Shown: in pieces, positions 1 through 11,384 of the stretch
Layout: every line of letters begins with the position of its first letter
Position numbering within the stretch: position 1 is the stretch's first letter
Origin: Sinohyriopsis cumingii
Lineage: Eukaryota; Mollusca; Bivalvia; Unionida; Unionidae
DNA length: 64,000 bases
Assembly: GCA_028554795.2 (NCBI GenBank)
Contig: CM068839.1
Span: forward strand, 15,283,220 to 15,347,219
Direction of reading: 5' to 3'
Program-made: the position numbers and the translations under genes
The notes under the pieces: model-generated
Seen by the model: only the letters and a program-made list of their open reading frames with translations
Told to the model about the DNA's origin: nothing
The model's database searches: none

Positions 1-547
1 GTCTATTTTATTGTATAATTATGATTTTATAAAGATTTACTGGATGTTTTCTTTTGAAAATGAGCACAAATATCAGATTCAAAAGTCAGTCATTATTCAG
101 TAAAACTGCAGAATAGTAAAAATGCATTTGAATGGCATTCAGATACTGTTGATATAATAATTCCAGTGCTTAAGATAATATTACCTCACTATAATGACCT
201 CCACTATAAAACAATTTTAATTGGTATTACAATAAGGCCCTTTATTGTAACAGTCTGTCTGTTAAGGTGAGTATGATTATAGATCTCATTTCATTATGTT
301 GTACTACAAGTATACATATCATGTACTTCATTATAAAGTCACCTCACTATAAGGCCCTTCATTGTAACATGATGCTTTTATATCGCAAATGTAATCATAT
401 ATCCCATTTCATTAAGTAATAGTAAAATTATATGTATCATGTGCTTCATTCACTAGTGTGGTATATTGTTCTTGTATAAAGTGATGTAAATAGGGTATGC
501 TGTATTACATTTTAAAATCATTGATAATTTCATGAGGTGTTTTTACA
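1..547. other. AT-rich non-coding, no feature seen
   Basis: No open exon with splice borders was found. A short phrase resembling 'acctcactataa..cc' recurs near 183, 235 and 350, suggesting a few decayed tandem copies. It probably lies in an intron of the + strand gene whose next exon starts at 4506, but that is inference. Confidence 0.4.
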
Positions 548-3500
548 TTTGTGGAATATGAAAAAAGTAAAAGGTGGATTTATTAACTAAAGTAACACAA
601 CATAAATTTAAACTGGGTTTATTAACCTTGGTAACACCGTAGAAATGTTGATTGGGTTTTGCAATGTAGGTAACTCACTGGAAATGTATAGTGGGTTTAT
701 AAACCTAAGTTACACAATATAAATGTAAAATGGGTTTTATTAGCCAAGGTAACACAGTGGCAATGTAAAATGGGTTTTATTAGCCAAGGTAGCACAGTGG
801 AAATGTAAAGTGGATTTATTAGCCAAGGTAGCACAGTGGAAATGTAAAGTGGATTTATTAGCCAAGGTAGCACAGTGGAAATGTAAAATGGGTTTTATTA
901 GCCAAGGTAGCACAGTGGAAATGTAAAATGGGTTTTATTAGCCAAGGTAGCACAGTGGAAATGTCAAATGGGTTTTATTAGCCAAGGTAGCACAGTGGAA
1001 ATGTAAAGTGGATTTATTAGCTAAGGTAGCACAGTGGAAATGTAAAGTAGATTTATTAGCTAAGGTAGCACAGTGGAAATGTAAAGTGGATTTATTAGCC
1101 AAGGTAGCACAGTGGCAATGTAAAATGGGTTTTATTAGCCAAGGTAGCACAGTGGAAATGTAAAATGGGTTTTATTAGCCAAGGTAGCACAGTGGAAATG
1201 TCAAATGGGTTTTATTAGCCAAGGTAGCACAGTGGAAATGTAAAGTGGATTTATTAGCTAAGGTAGCACAGTGGAAATGTAAAGTAGATTTATTAGCCAA
1301 GGTAGCACAGTGGAAATGTAAAGTGGATTTATTAACCAATGTAGCACAGTGGCAATGTAAAATGGGTTTTATTAGCCAAGGTAGCACAGTGGCAATGTAA
1401 AATGGGTTTTATTAGCCAAGGTAGCACAGTGGAAATGTAAAATGGGTTTTATTAGCCAAGGTAGCACAGTGGCAATGTAAAATGGGTTTTATTAGCCAAG
1501 GTAGCACAGTGGAAATGTAAAGTGGATTTATTAGCCAAGATAGCACAGTGAAAATGTAAAGTGGATTTATTAGCCAAGGTAGCACAGTGAAAATGTAAAG
1601 TGGATTTATTAGCCAAGGTAGCACAGTGGCAATGTAAAATGGGTTTTATTAGCCAAGGTAGCACAGTGGAAATGTAAAGTGGATTTATTAGCCAAGGTAG
1701 CACAGTGGAAATGTAAAATGGGTTTTATTAGCCAAGGTAGTACAGTGGAAATGTAAAGTGGATTTATTAGCTAAGGTAGCAAAGTGGAAATGTAAAGTAG
1801 ATTTATTAGCCAAGGTAGCACAGTGGAAATGTAAAATGGGTTTTATTAGCCAAGGTAACACAGTGGCAATGTAAAATGGGTTTTATTAGCCAAGGTAGCA
1901 CAGTGGAAATGTAAAGTAGATTTATTAGCCAAGATAGCACAGTGGAAATGTAAAGTGGATTTATTAGCCAAGGTAGCACAGTGGCAATGTAAAATGGGTT
2001 TTATTAGCCAAGGTAGCACAGTGGAAATGTAAAGTGGATTTATTAGCCAAGGTAGCACAGTGGAAATGTAAAATGGGTTTTATTAGCCAAGGTAGCACAG
2101 TGGAAATGTAAAGTGGATTTATTAGCCAAGGTAGCACAGTGGAAATGTAAAGTGGATTTATTAGCCAAGGTAGCACAGTGGAAATGTAAAGTGGATTTAT
2201 TAGCCAAGGTAGCACAGTGGAAATGTAAAATGGGCTTTATTAGCCAAGGTAGCACAGTGGAAATGTAAAATGGGTTTTATTAGCCAAGGTAGCACAGTGG
2301 AAATGTAAAGTGGATTTATTAGCCAAGGTAGCACAGTGGAAATGTAAAGTGGATTTATTAGCAGGGTAGCACAGTGGAAATGTAAAATGGGTTTTATTAG
2401 CCAAGGTAGCACAGTGGAAATGTAAAGTGGATTTATTAGCCAAGGTAGCACAGTGGAAATGTAAAGTGGATTTATTACCCAAGGTAGCACAGTGGCAATG
2501 TAAAATGGGTTTTATTAGCCAAGGTAGCACAGTGGAAATGTAAAGTGGATTTATTAGCCAAGGTAGCACAGTGGAAATGTAAAGTGGATTTATTAGCCAA
2601 GGTAGCACAGTGGAAATGTAAAGTGGATTTATTAGCCAAGGTAGCACAGTGGAAATGTAAAATGGGTTTTATTAGCCAAGGTAGCACAGTGGAAATGTAA
2701 AATGGGTTTTATTAGCCAAGGTAGCACAGTGGCAATGTAAAATGGGTTTTATTAGCCAAGGTAGCACAGTGGAAATGTAAAGTGGATTTATTAGCCAAGG
2801 TAGCACAGTGGAAATGTAAAGTGGATTTATTAGCCAAGGTAGCACAGTGACAATGTAAAGTGGGTTTTATTAGTCAGGTAGCACAGTGGAAATGTAAAGT
2901 GGATTTATTAGCCAAGGTAGCACAGTGGAAATGTAAAGTGGATTTATTAGCCAAGGTAGCACAATGGAAATGTAAAGTGGGTTTTATTAGCCAAGGTAGC
3001 ACAGTGGAAATGTAAAGTGGATTTATTAGCCAAGGTAGCACAGTGGCAATGTAAAATGGGTTTTATTAGCCAAGGTAGCACAGTGGAAATGTAAAGTGGA
3101 TTTATTAGCCAAGGTAGCACAGTGGAAATGTAAAGTGGATTTATTAGCCAAGGTAGCACAGTGGAAATGTAAAATGGGTTTTATTAGCCAAGGTAGCACA
3201 GTGGAAATGTAAAATGGGTTTTATTAGCCAAGGTAACACAGTGGCAATGTAAAATGGGTTTTATTAGCCAAGGTAGTACAGTGGAAATGTAAAGTGGATT
3301 TATTAGCCAAGGTAGCACAGTGGAAATGTAAAGTGAGTTTTTAACCTTAGTAAGACAATATAAATGTAAAGTGGATTTATTAAATTTGATAACAAAAGAA
3401 ATGTGATAATTCATTTATTGATTCAGATAAAACAGTAGAAATGTGAAATATTGTTTATTAACTTAGGTAACAGAATAGAAATTAAAATTGGGTTTATTAT

Positions 3501-4402
3501 CATAGATAACACTATAGAAATGCAAAGTGGCTTTATTATGTCAGAGGATATGATATAAATGAAATATGAGTTTATTATCCTGGATCAAAGAATAAAAATA
3601 TAAAATGGGTTTATTAACTTTGATAACAGAATAGAAATTAAAGTGGGTATACTAAAGTAGGCAACACGTAGAAATGTACAGAGCTTTATTACCCCCAATA
3701 ACACAGTGAAAATATACTGAGGTTTATTAACCAGGGTAACAGTAGAAATACAGAGTGGGTCAGTCAACCTAGGTAACACAATAAAAATGTACAGTGGGTT
3801 TATTAAGCTAGAGAAAACAATATAAATGAAACATGGGTTTATTATCCCAGATAAAACAATAGTAACATGAAATGGGTTTATTAAGTTTGATAATAGAATA
3901 GAAATGTAAAAGTGAGTTTATTAATGTAAGTATAGGAATGTGATGATGTATTATTTGGGGTAACACATTATACATGTAAAGTGGGTTTATTAAACAAGGT
4001 AACATGGAAATGTACAGTGGTTATTATCCTCAGTAATATGATAGAAATGTAATGCAGGTTTATTAACTTAGGTAAGACAGTGGAAATATAAAGTGGTTTT
4101 TATTAACCTAGGTAACACAATAGAAATGTGATATGAGTTTATTAACCTGAGTAACACAATAGAAATGCAGAGTGGGTCAGTAAACCTAGGTAACACAGTA
4201 GAAATGTACAGTGGGTTTATTAACCTATTTAACACAATAGAAATGTACAGTGGGTTTATTAACCTATTTAACACAATAGAAATGTGATATGGATTTATTA
4301 ACCGGTATAACAAAATAGAAAATCAGAGTGAGTCAATAAACCAAGGTAACACAATATAAATGTACAGTGGGTTTATTAACCTATTTAACACAATAGAAAT
4401 GT
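548..4402. repeat. 39/40-bp satellite array (~95 units)
   Basis: Head-to-tail tandem array. The core (about 730-3340, some 66 units) is nearly homogeneous, while both edges (548-730 and 3340-4402) decay gradually to divergent copies, as expected when unequal exchange homogenises the centre. Two unit types are interspersed: a 39-bp form with AAAGTGGATTTATTAGCC and a 40-bp form with AAAATGGGTTTTATTAGCC. A further variation is CAATG versus AAATG after 'cacagtgg'. Many short minus-strand reading frames run through it because the unit lacks stops in some frames; they are repeat translations and not genes. It lies upstream of the + strand exon at 4506, probably in an intron. Confidence 0.95.
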
Positions 4403-4505
4403 AATAGCAGCACTCAGATTGATCAGATTATACTTGATTTTATATTTTTAAGTGTCATTGAAAGGGTAGCTGCTGAAGACTATGATACAACATTTGTGTT
4501 TTCAG

Positions 4506-4625
4506 AGCACAGACAGCAGTGTTGTACAGAGATTGTTGGGCATGTATTTAGAACTAAGTTCTGCAGTTAGCCCTTCAACCCATCTGAGGCATATTTTTAA
4601 GGCTGTATCAGTCAGGCTGAATGAA
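4506..4625 (+). CDS. Exon 1 of visible part, unidentified + strand gene
   Basis: Preceded by a pyrimidine-rich stretch ending ttttcag and followed by gtaagt, an excellent donor. Only one frame is open (40 codons, phase 0 at both ends); the other two have stops. It encodes SVVQRLLGMYLELSSAV followed by PSTHLRHIFKAVSVRLNE, which looks like a helical pair. It joins in frame to the exon at 5735. It contains no ATG suitable as a gene start near its 5' end, so it is internal. Confidence 0.65.
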
Positions 4626-7600
4626 GTAAGTCTTACTTGAATAACATTTTCAAGAATTCATTTACTTTTAAAATGTGAAACATTTGCAGGAATTAAAATG
4701 CCATATTTTATATTTATACTGCGATGTTCAGTTCTAAAACAATTGATGGATACTTTTTGCAAGAGAAGCTTTTTTTTTGATTTACCTTATATATAATAAT
4801 AAATGCCATGAAGATGAAGTTGACAAAGTAAAATGTAAAATTAAAACAAAAATTATTCCATTCTTATCAGAATCTGGTTACCGTGAGTCTGTTTATTAAG
4901 AGTTGATTCTTATACTAAAAGTCACACTTTTCATGTAGGTGTTCAACACTAATTATTTTTGTAATAGGTGTCATATTTTTAGATTTCATTCTGTATACCT
5001 TTAAATAACAATTATTCTTTCTATTGGGATCCTCGAACATCCATATTCCTTTAGAAAGTCATAATTTCTGCACACCCTGAGAAGGACATACAGCAAAATC
5101 AATGGACATTTTTGGACAAGATCACCTTAAACGTGGGATCAAGTACATTCCAGATTGAATGACATGTACTATGATGTCACAATGAAAACAATACATGTTG
5201 ATATATAAATTTGTACTACCCTATATTCTGATGATTAGACTTGACATTCTCATTTCTTTACCCAGTTTGGTAAATGGCCACCATTGTAAAAGTCCATAGC
5301 AATCAATAATTTTCATCAGAGCATTCAGTAATCAGGATTTGATAGACTTTGGTTAAATAAAATTAGCATTATATTTTAAAAGAACAATTTTATAGCCTCT
5401 CTGACTAAACTTGATTAGATCGTACTGTATACACTTGCTGATGAGTTGAGTTCAACAGCCAACAACACAGACCTAGATTTGTGGTGCATAATGTGCCAGC
5501 AGATCAGAGTCTTTGCTGCTTATTCTATTGATGGCTTCTAACAAACTGAATAGACCCTGATCTGGTGGTGCATTATGTCACGGTAGATCTGGGTCTGTGT
5601 ATTTTGTAGTTGGACTTGACTTATCAACAATTATATAGTACTTTAATGATTTATAATTCATGTTTTGCTTTTATTGGTTTTATGTTTTTTTGCTTTTGGT
5701 AATTTTATAGTCTCTTTTTTTCCCATTCATTCAGACAGTGCAGTTTAACATGGACAAATCTCCTAGGCCACTGTTTGGAGTCAGCAGTGGGGATCATCTG
5801 AACCTCATGTCCAATGACATTCCAACCTCATCAAGCTCAGATGAGGAAGAGGAATATGACTCAGAAGAGGAAGTTATTGTAGGTAAGATAAGTTCTTCAC
5901 TATTACCTTACCCTTTTTCAGGTACTTCTAAATATGGGAACCAGCCTTGAAATAAACCATGATGGGCATTTCAGTTACGCCTCTAGTATGTGTAACTTCT
6001 AGTTCTTGCACTTCAGCTTATTTGTGTGAAAACCTCCAGACCTGTAGCTGTGTGAAACTAGCAGGCCTGTGAGGTCACTCTCATTTGTTCTAAAGTAGAA
6101 ATAAGTGTTTTTTCAAATATCTTTTTGTTCCCTTTGCAGTCCTTGTGATCTCCATTGTGGGTATATTTTTAAAACATAAATCAAAGAGTTTTGAGTGAAA
6201 TAATGTAAAGCATTTTTGACTGTTGTTCATCTTCCTGTTTTTGGGATGCTCATTTAGATTCCCATCACCAGGTTTCCATTCATTCTGTCCCTGATCCTAA
6301 TCATGATTTCAAAACAGGCTTGTACTCCCTCCTCAGGTATTACACATTAAGGCCTGTTCCTCACTTATTTTGGAGTTTTCAAGTGATCCTTGCCAGAAAT
6401 TGGACTAAATAGATGCTTTTTGTACATTTTAGGTACCCCTTCAAGTCACAGATACCCAGAAAGCCTGACCCTTAACACCAGCAATAACAGTGGCAGATTG
6501 AGCTCCCTCAGTGGGCACAGCAATGAGGGTGGAGGTCATGGTGGAAGGAGGAGGTCTCAGAGCTCCCAAGAAGATGAGAAAAAGGAAGGAGAAGAGGAGA
6601 CAGAAGAGGAGGAAAATATGGGGAATGATAGCAGCTCCGATTGGGACAGCTGGGATGAGGAAGATGAGGTAAAAACCACCATAGACTGGCCATTTAGCTT
6701 ATTTATATGTCTTTACATGCCTGTCAGTGGACCATAAATCTGGAGCATATCCTTTTCCATGGCAATAAGCAATAAATGACTGAGAGTACATGCATCCATC
6801 TGAAAGGGTTGTTGATCTATTGCACATGCCCATCAGCCACTCCCATAAACCAACCCCCGTTAATGCAGATGTTGGTACATATTAACAACTAGGACAACTG
6901 CAGCAAGTGAGGTTCAAAGCCTATTTATGGATACAACAGTGATTGCTAATCTGTGACTCAAACCCACCAACTTGTTTATCCTTAGTTGACAATTTGTATC
7001 ACTAAACCATGTTCAAAAATAACATTGTTAAGATGCATGTTGCTATTATCATGCCCTCATTTGTTGAAGATTTCTGGGTGATAGGATACTTAAAGATGCA
7101 AAGAGAACCACTGGCAGCAGGTACATAAGATTTTTTAACAACTACAGAGGGATATTTTACCTGCACAGTGTGTGTTTATTCCCTTACATGGGACAGACTT
7201 GCAGAGTCCCCATCTAAGAAAACTGCATACAGTTTCTTGTACATGGTATTGCCTTGCAAAAGTCCCCATCCAGGAAAACTGCATACCATTTCCATTACAT
7301 GGGACTACCTTGCAAAGTCCCCATCCAGGAAAACTACATACCATTTCCTGTACATGGGACTGCCTTGCAAAGTCCCCATCCAGGAAAACTGCATACCATT
7401 TCCATTACATGGGACTACCTTGCAAAGTCCCCATCCAGGAAAACTGCATATCATTTCCTGTACATGGGCGCCTTGCAAAGTCCCCATTCAGGAAAACTGC
7501 ATACTATTTTGGATCATGCAGTCTCATGGCAGTAATTGGGATTGTTTGGAAACAGGATTTATTCCTGCAAGAATTTTTGTCTGAGTTATCATTTGTTTTA

Positions 7601-9225
7601 TACATTTACCTATCATTGCCATAAGGATGCTGCTTGTTTTTATGCATTATAAAATAGGGATTTTTATTTCTTCTTTAATTGCAGACACGGTCAGCATTTA
7701 GTGAAGTGTTTTCCAAGTTTTTAAGGGAGTTACAGCAAGTTTTGCGTGAATGTGAGTATTCTCATCAGCTACTTGGCTACATGCAGCATTTTTTCTCGTA
7801 GAGACAATTTTGCTTGCACTCATATGTAGGTTTTAGACAAAATAGTTACATTTCTTTCTTCATGATATGCCTTACTATTTTGCAGATATTTTATGAATAT
7901 GTTTAAAAAATCTTTGTACATGTATTTAGTTCAATACAAGGTAAGTCAAAATACAGCTAACTTTAATGTTCGCCATTATATTATATTACCCGCCATCAGT
8001 TTTACAGCTACATGGCATCACTTCATACAAGTATGCCTATACTGACTTATAGATCCGTAGAAAGAAAGACATAAAGAGAGATAAATGAAAAAAGATAGAT
8101 AATTTTCTTCAAGTTTAGCTTATGTAATTATATTATTCACATATTTTGAAAGAACTAAATATTTTAATATGAACAACACCTCTAGACACTAGTAAATATT
8201 TATGATGTAAATTAACTCTAAATTAATTTTTTATTTTAACAGCATTGGAACTTAGGATGTTTTTGAATTGTCTGGAAAGTGTGGCACAAGAAGTACATAG
8301 TGTACACTTTTGTTAATCAAAGGAATCAACATTTTATATCACTGTATATACTCACTAACAGATCAGGTCCAGCTGCTAACAACATAGACCCTGATCTGGT
8401 AGCCTATCATGCATTGGCAGATCAATGTATGTTTTGGCTGCTTCTAACAAACTGCTTACACACAAATTTGCTGGTGCATTATGTGCTGGTAGATTGGTGC
8501 CTATTCAGTTTGCAGTAATACCTGAGGTGGCACTCTACAGTTTTGTATTTTGCATAGGATTAGATTTTTAAAGAGAAAGAGTTTCCCAGGTTTTCCTTAC
8601 CAGTTATACTGGCTGTTTGAAAAGACCTTGTATATCTTAGGCATTGTGAAAAGAACTTTTAATTACCTTTATTTTGGTGTATGATTGATGGGTGTTATTT
8701 GGGCTATAGAGGATACAGCTGGGCCTTACATGGATGTGCACATATAAAAAAATTTCACATCCTGGACTTAAGAGGTAAATTGTAAAATAAGAGTTGATAA
8801 CATTTTTAACATTTTATGTACTTTGTTAATTCATTCATTGCACTTTCAGAAGTTGGTATTGTCTAGTCTGCCTTATTTTAATAACAGACAAAGCTGTGTG
8901 CTTAAAACAGGTACAGCTGACACAAGTACAATATCCAAAGAAATTTCAGCCACAGTACATGAAAGTAACATAGAGGTATACCATCAGTCACTTGATTGTG
9001 CATGTTGCAAGCCACTTCACCTAACACCAGTCATTCTTTCAGAAAATTCATAATATCAGCGGAGCACCCACTGAGATATAACTGAGTATACACATTGTCT
9101 TAATTCTCATGCATAATGAATTTCTCTTTAATTTCTTTCTTTCAGATGATCTTGATTTGATTGCAGAAGTCAAGAAAATTGAAGAGAATGAGAAAGCAGT
9201 TATCCTTAACTTACTCAAGTCTTGA
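4506..9225 (+). CDS. 3' end of an unidentified multi-exon gene with acidic Ser/Glu-rich tail
   Basis: Five exons (4506-4625, 5735-5882, 6433-6668, 7685-7751, 9146-9225) splice in one frame with GT/AG borders and matching phases (0, 1, 0, 1) and give the last ~216 residues. Residues 1-40 look helical, as in a repeat-type scaffold; 41-70 form a conserved-looking linker; 71-86 and 136-168 are strongly acidic and Ser-rich, ending in a DWDSWDEEDE motif; 169-216 are predicted helical with alternating charged and hydrophobic residues (EVFSKFLRELQQVLRE, then DLDLIAEVKKIEENEK). No catalytic motif is visible. The acidic Trp-containing tail loosely recalls C-termini of HEAT-repeat trafficking proteins such as HEATR5, but I cannot confirm this. 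The 5' part lies outside the window. No canonical poly(A) signal was pinned down. Confidence 0.65.
4626..5734 (+). other. Intron, with MITE copy
   Basis: Starts gtaagt and ends cag. AT-rich, holding one palindromic element (5424-5630). Nothing else was recognised. Confidence 0.5.
5424..5630. mobile_element. Nested-palindrome MITE, copy 1
   Basis: About 200 bp. The outer arms resemble 'gtccaactgcaaacaacatg' and its complement; the inner arms are built on 'gaccctgatctg' and 'cagatcagggtc' around a 'gcattatg' core. The same architecture recurs at 8341, 16927, 17335, 18177, 29355 and 47679. It has no coding capacity. Copies are divergent, so this family is old. Confidence 0.75.
5735..5882 (+). 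CDS. Exon 2, unidentified + strand gene
   Basis: Follows a T-rich tract ending attcag; donor is ag|gtaaga. Enters in phase 0 and leaves in phase 1 after 49 codons plus one base. The product runs TVQFNMDKSPRPLFGVSSGD and ends in a Ser run followed by acidic residues (SSSSDEEEEYDSEEE), a likely disordered and casein-kinase-2-type phosphorylatable stretch. Confidence 0.7.
5883..6432 (+). other. Intron, nothing notable
   Basis: 550-bp intron with gtaaga donor and ttttag acceptor. No repeats or reading frames of interest were seen. Confidence 0.5.
6433..6668 (+). CDS. Exon 3, unidentified + strand gene
   Basis: Acceptor tacattttag, donor gag|gtaaaa. The single base carried over from exon 2 completes a Gly codon, then 78 codons follow and the exon ends in phase 0. 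Composition is Ser/Gly/Arg in the first half and Glu/Asp in the second, finishing with DSSSDWDSWDEEDE. Such Trp-containing acidic motifs often act as short linear binding motifs for adaptor proteins; that role is inferred. Confidence 0.7.
6669..7684 (+). other. Intron containing a 55-bp minisatellite
   Basis: Intron of about 1 kb. Its central part carries the tandem repeat at 7165-7508; the remainder is unremarkable AT-rich sequence. Confidence 0.5.
7165..7508. repeat. 55-bp minisatellite, ~6 units
   Basis: Tandem units containing 'ccttgcaaagtccccatcc' and 'aggaaaactgcataccatt' repeat about every 55 bp. Alternate units differ at 'tccattacatgggactac' versus 'tcctgtacatgggactgc', hinting at a 110-bp dimer. 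Because 55 is not a multiple of 3, overlapping frames in all phases stay open through it; they are not genes. Confidence 0.9.
7685..7751 (+). CDS. Exon 4, unidentified + strand gene
   Basis: Acceptor ttaattgcag, donor t|gtgagt. Phase 0 in and phase 1 out. Encodes TRSAFSEVFSKFLRELQQ then VLRE, an amphipathic helix. The frame agrees with both neighbours. Confidence 0.65.
8341..8522. mobile_element. Nested-palindrome MITE, copy 2 (right arm cut short)
   Basis: Carries the left arm ('caggtccagctgctaacaa'), the inner 'gaccctgatctg' and 'gcattatgtgctggtagat' segments, and a right arm that stops after 'cagtttgcagt', so the outer palindrome is incomplete. Same family as copy 1. Confidence 0.7.
8911..8964 (+). 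other. Candidate alternative cassette exon
   Basis: A stretch after ttaaaacag is open in the required frame (Cys-Thr-Ala-Asp-Thr-Ser-Thr and so on). A gtaaca donor at 8965 would keep phase 1 and stay in frame with the terminal exon. The stronger-looking border at 8976 (gag|gtatac) would put the terminal exon out of frame, giving an early stop. It may be a real alternative exon or chance. Confidence 0.25.
9146..9225 (+). CDS. Terminal exon with stop, unidentified + strand gene
   Basis: Acceptor ctttctttcag. The base carried from exon 4 completes a Tyr codon, then 25 codons lead to TGA at 9223-9225: DLDLIAEVKKIEENEKAVI and LNLLKS. The charged helical composition continues that of exon 4. If the candidate small exon at 8911-8964 is used, the junction residue becomes Asn and 18 residues are added; the frame is kept either way. 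Confidence 0.6.
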
Positions 9226-9499
9226 CAAAGAGAAATAAGGATATTCTTCACACATAGTTTTATGCAGAGACTTAATGAAATTATTTAAATTAAGTCCAAC
9301 ATCTTTTTAGGATCAATAAGACCCATGGTAACCAATAGGACCAATGATGACCATGCTAATTATTGTGAAACTTTGCTTAGCACATAGATAAAATTGATGC
9401 ATTTTTATTTTACCCCAATTTTGGGCATGTCCATCCTTTCTTCCTAAATCCATTCCACTTTTATTTTCACAGAATAGCTCCCTAAATTACTTTTGTATT
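9226..9499. other. Probable 3' UTR and downstream flank
   Basis: Directly after the TGA at 9223. No convincing AATAAA was found in the first 250 bp, so the transcript end is not placed. Confidence 0.3.
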
Positions 9500-10240
9500 T
9501 CAACTATGCAGCTTGATATTAATGAGCCCTTGAGTGAGTTTGATTGTCAGCATTCTGCAATAGCCCCAAATTGTAGGACCCACCAACTAATATTTCTGCA
9601 AATAGCTCTGGTATATACTACTGAATTCCAACCCTATTTGGTAAAATACTGTAGAGGCCTTTAATGAATTCAAATGTGATCATTCTATATTATCCTTCAG
9701 TAGAATTTTAGTCCCCAATTATTGGACCCACTGACTTGTTTCAGTAAAATAACTTAGTTATTTTTGGATTTCACCCAAATTTGGTTTTCTGCTTGATTTT
9801 GATGAGCTTGTCTAAGCTTGATTGTCACCATTCATTGTCTTTGTTTAACAGAGTTATAAACCTTGATTATTAGACCCACCCATGTTTTTTTCTTCAATAG
9901 CAACCTATTTATTAGATTTCATTAAAATATGTTATGCAGCTTGAAAATTGATGAGACCTTGGATGAGTTGGATTGTCAGCCTTCTACATCATTGCTTAGA
10001 CAGTTATGTCCCCTGATTGTCACCTACTTTCATTTTACACAGAATATTTCATAATCATTATTGAAGATTTGGTATGTTGCTTGATATGGATGAGATCTTG
10101 TCAGAGTTACTTGTCAGCATCATTGTTTAGCAGAGTTGTAGCCCCTAACTGCCAGACTTGTGTTTGTTTCATTATAACCTGTATTAATTTAGTAAGTAAC
10201 TTGATATTAACGAGACCAATTAAATTATTGGGGTCATCAA
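9500..10240. repeat. Degenerate ~140-bp tandem repeat
   Basis: Similar phrases recur near 9510, 9790, 9938, 10078 and 10198: 'gcttgatattaatgag' or relatives, followed by 'ttgattgtcagcatt' and 'aggacccac'. The spacing is about 120-150 bp, with one copy apparently missing near 9650. Copies are heavily diverged, so the array is old. Confidence 0.6.
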
Positions 10241-10659
10241 GTACTGGAATTTGCTTGTTTATTTTGAATACAGACTATCATGTCTGATTGTCACTACAGT
10301 GAAATTTACTGTTGAAAATGAGTACACTGCCATTAATAAAATGTACATTTGTGATTGTGCAACTTTGTGATTGTGCAACTTACCTCGAATCCTAATTTCC
10401 TCATGTACCATATAATAATTTCCTTTCCAACACATTTTAGGAACATATTTTGAGTGCATTGTTAACAATCACTTTTTTCTAGTATACCCTCATAAATACC
10501 CAGTGTCATAAGTTTCCACATTTTTTATTGATTAAACATTTTAATTGTCATGTTTTTTAACCTGACTACAAGGCCAAATGAGCTTATGATATGGCCCTGC
10601 ATTCATCATTCAGTTTTCATCATCCATTTTGTGTCCATGAACAATTGTTAACTTCAGCT
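10241..10659. other. No feature seen
   Basis: AT-rich non-coding sequence between two degenerate repeat fields. A small local duplication 'ttgtgattgtgcaact' occurs at about 10350-10380. Confidence 0.4.
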
Positions 10660-11370
10660 TTTTAAAACCACTGTGCCAATGTCAACCAAATTTTCAACCA
10701 AACTTGCCAGATAGGCACTTGGCAAACCAATCCAGTTTGTACAGATGATGCTTATTTGCCATGACATAGGACCACTATTCCTAAAAACAGAAACTTTAAA
10801 CCAACTTCCAAAAATCTCTTAACAGAATTAGACCAAATCTCTCAGAAAGCATCCTGATACAAAAGCTTTTTATTTTGTACAAATGATGTCAGTCTGTGAT
10901 AAAATATGACTGCCATTACTGAAAGTAGAATATCATTCAAAAACTGCTCAACAGAAATTGAACAAATATGACATAAATTTACATAGCATGAAGGCCTTTA
11001 AGTTTGTACCAGTGATGTGAATCGATTGTCTGTTATAGCTGTTGTTAGACAAAAATTGACAAGCCTTTGAATGACTTCTGAAAAACTACAGAGCAGAATT
11101 GACCAACTTTGACAGAAAGCATCCTTGCTTGAAGGTTTTTCATCTTTTTACAAATGATGTGTACTTCCTCTCAAATGTGGCTGCTGTTCCTAAAACAGAA
11201 TGACCTTTAAATGACATTTAGGAAACTGGTCAATAGAAGTTGAGCAAAAGTTTCACAGAACATATCATGGCATAAGACCTTTCAAGTTTGCACAAATAAT
11301 GCCAATCTGCCATCCATTATGGTTGCCTTTACTGAAAAAGAAGAAACCTTTAAATGTCAGAAAGCATTAC
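10660..11370. repeat. Degenerate ~150-bp tandem repeat
   Basis: Recurring order of phrases: 'aactgctcaacagaa', 'gaccaaatctctcagaaagc', 'catcctgatacaaaag', 'tttgtacaaatgatgtcag', then 'gctgttcctaaaacagaa'. Copies lie near 10720, 10850, 11000, 11140 and 11290. They are diverged from each other but in constant order. Confidence 0.6.
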
Positions 11371-11384
11371 ACTAATCCATATTT

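Larger units (their letters stand above)
7752..9145 (+). other. Last intron, with MITE copy
   Basis: About 1.4 kb between exons 4 and 5. It contains the palindromic element at 8341-8522 and the candidate alternative exon at 8911. Confidence 0.45.

Noticed and set aside
938-3414. Many 64-135 codon minus-strand frames
   Set aside because: They are translations of the 39/40-bp satellite in different phases, repeating the same peptide; no gene structure.
548-4402. Possible CRISPR-like array
   Set aside because: Units are head-to-tail with no unique spacers, and the genome is eukaryotic.
6508-6693. Minus-strand 61-codon frame
   Set aside because: Antisense shadow of the acidic exon 6433-6668.
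7168-7624. Overlapping plus-strand frames of 93-150 codons
   Set aside because: Open in three phases only because of the 55-bp repeat; inside an intron.
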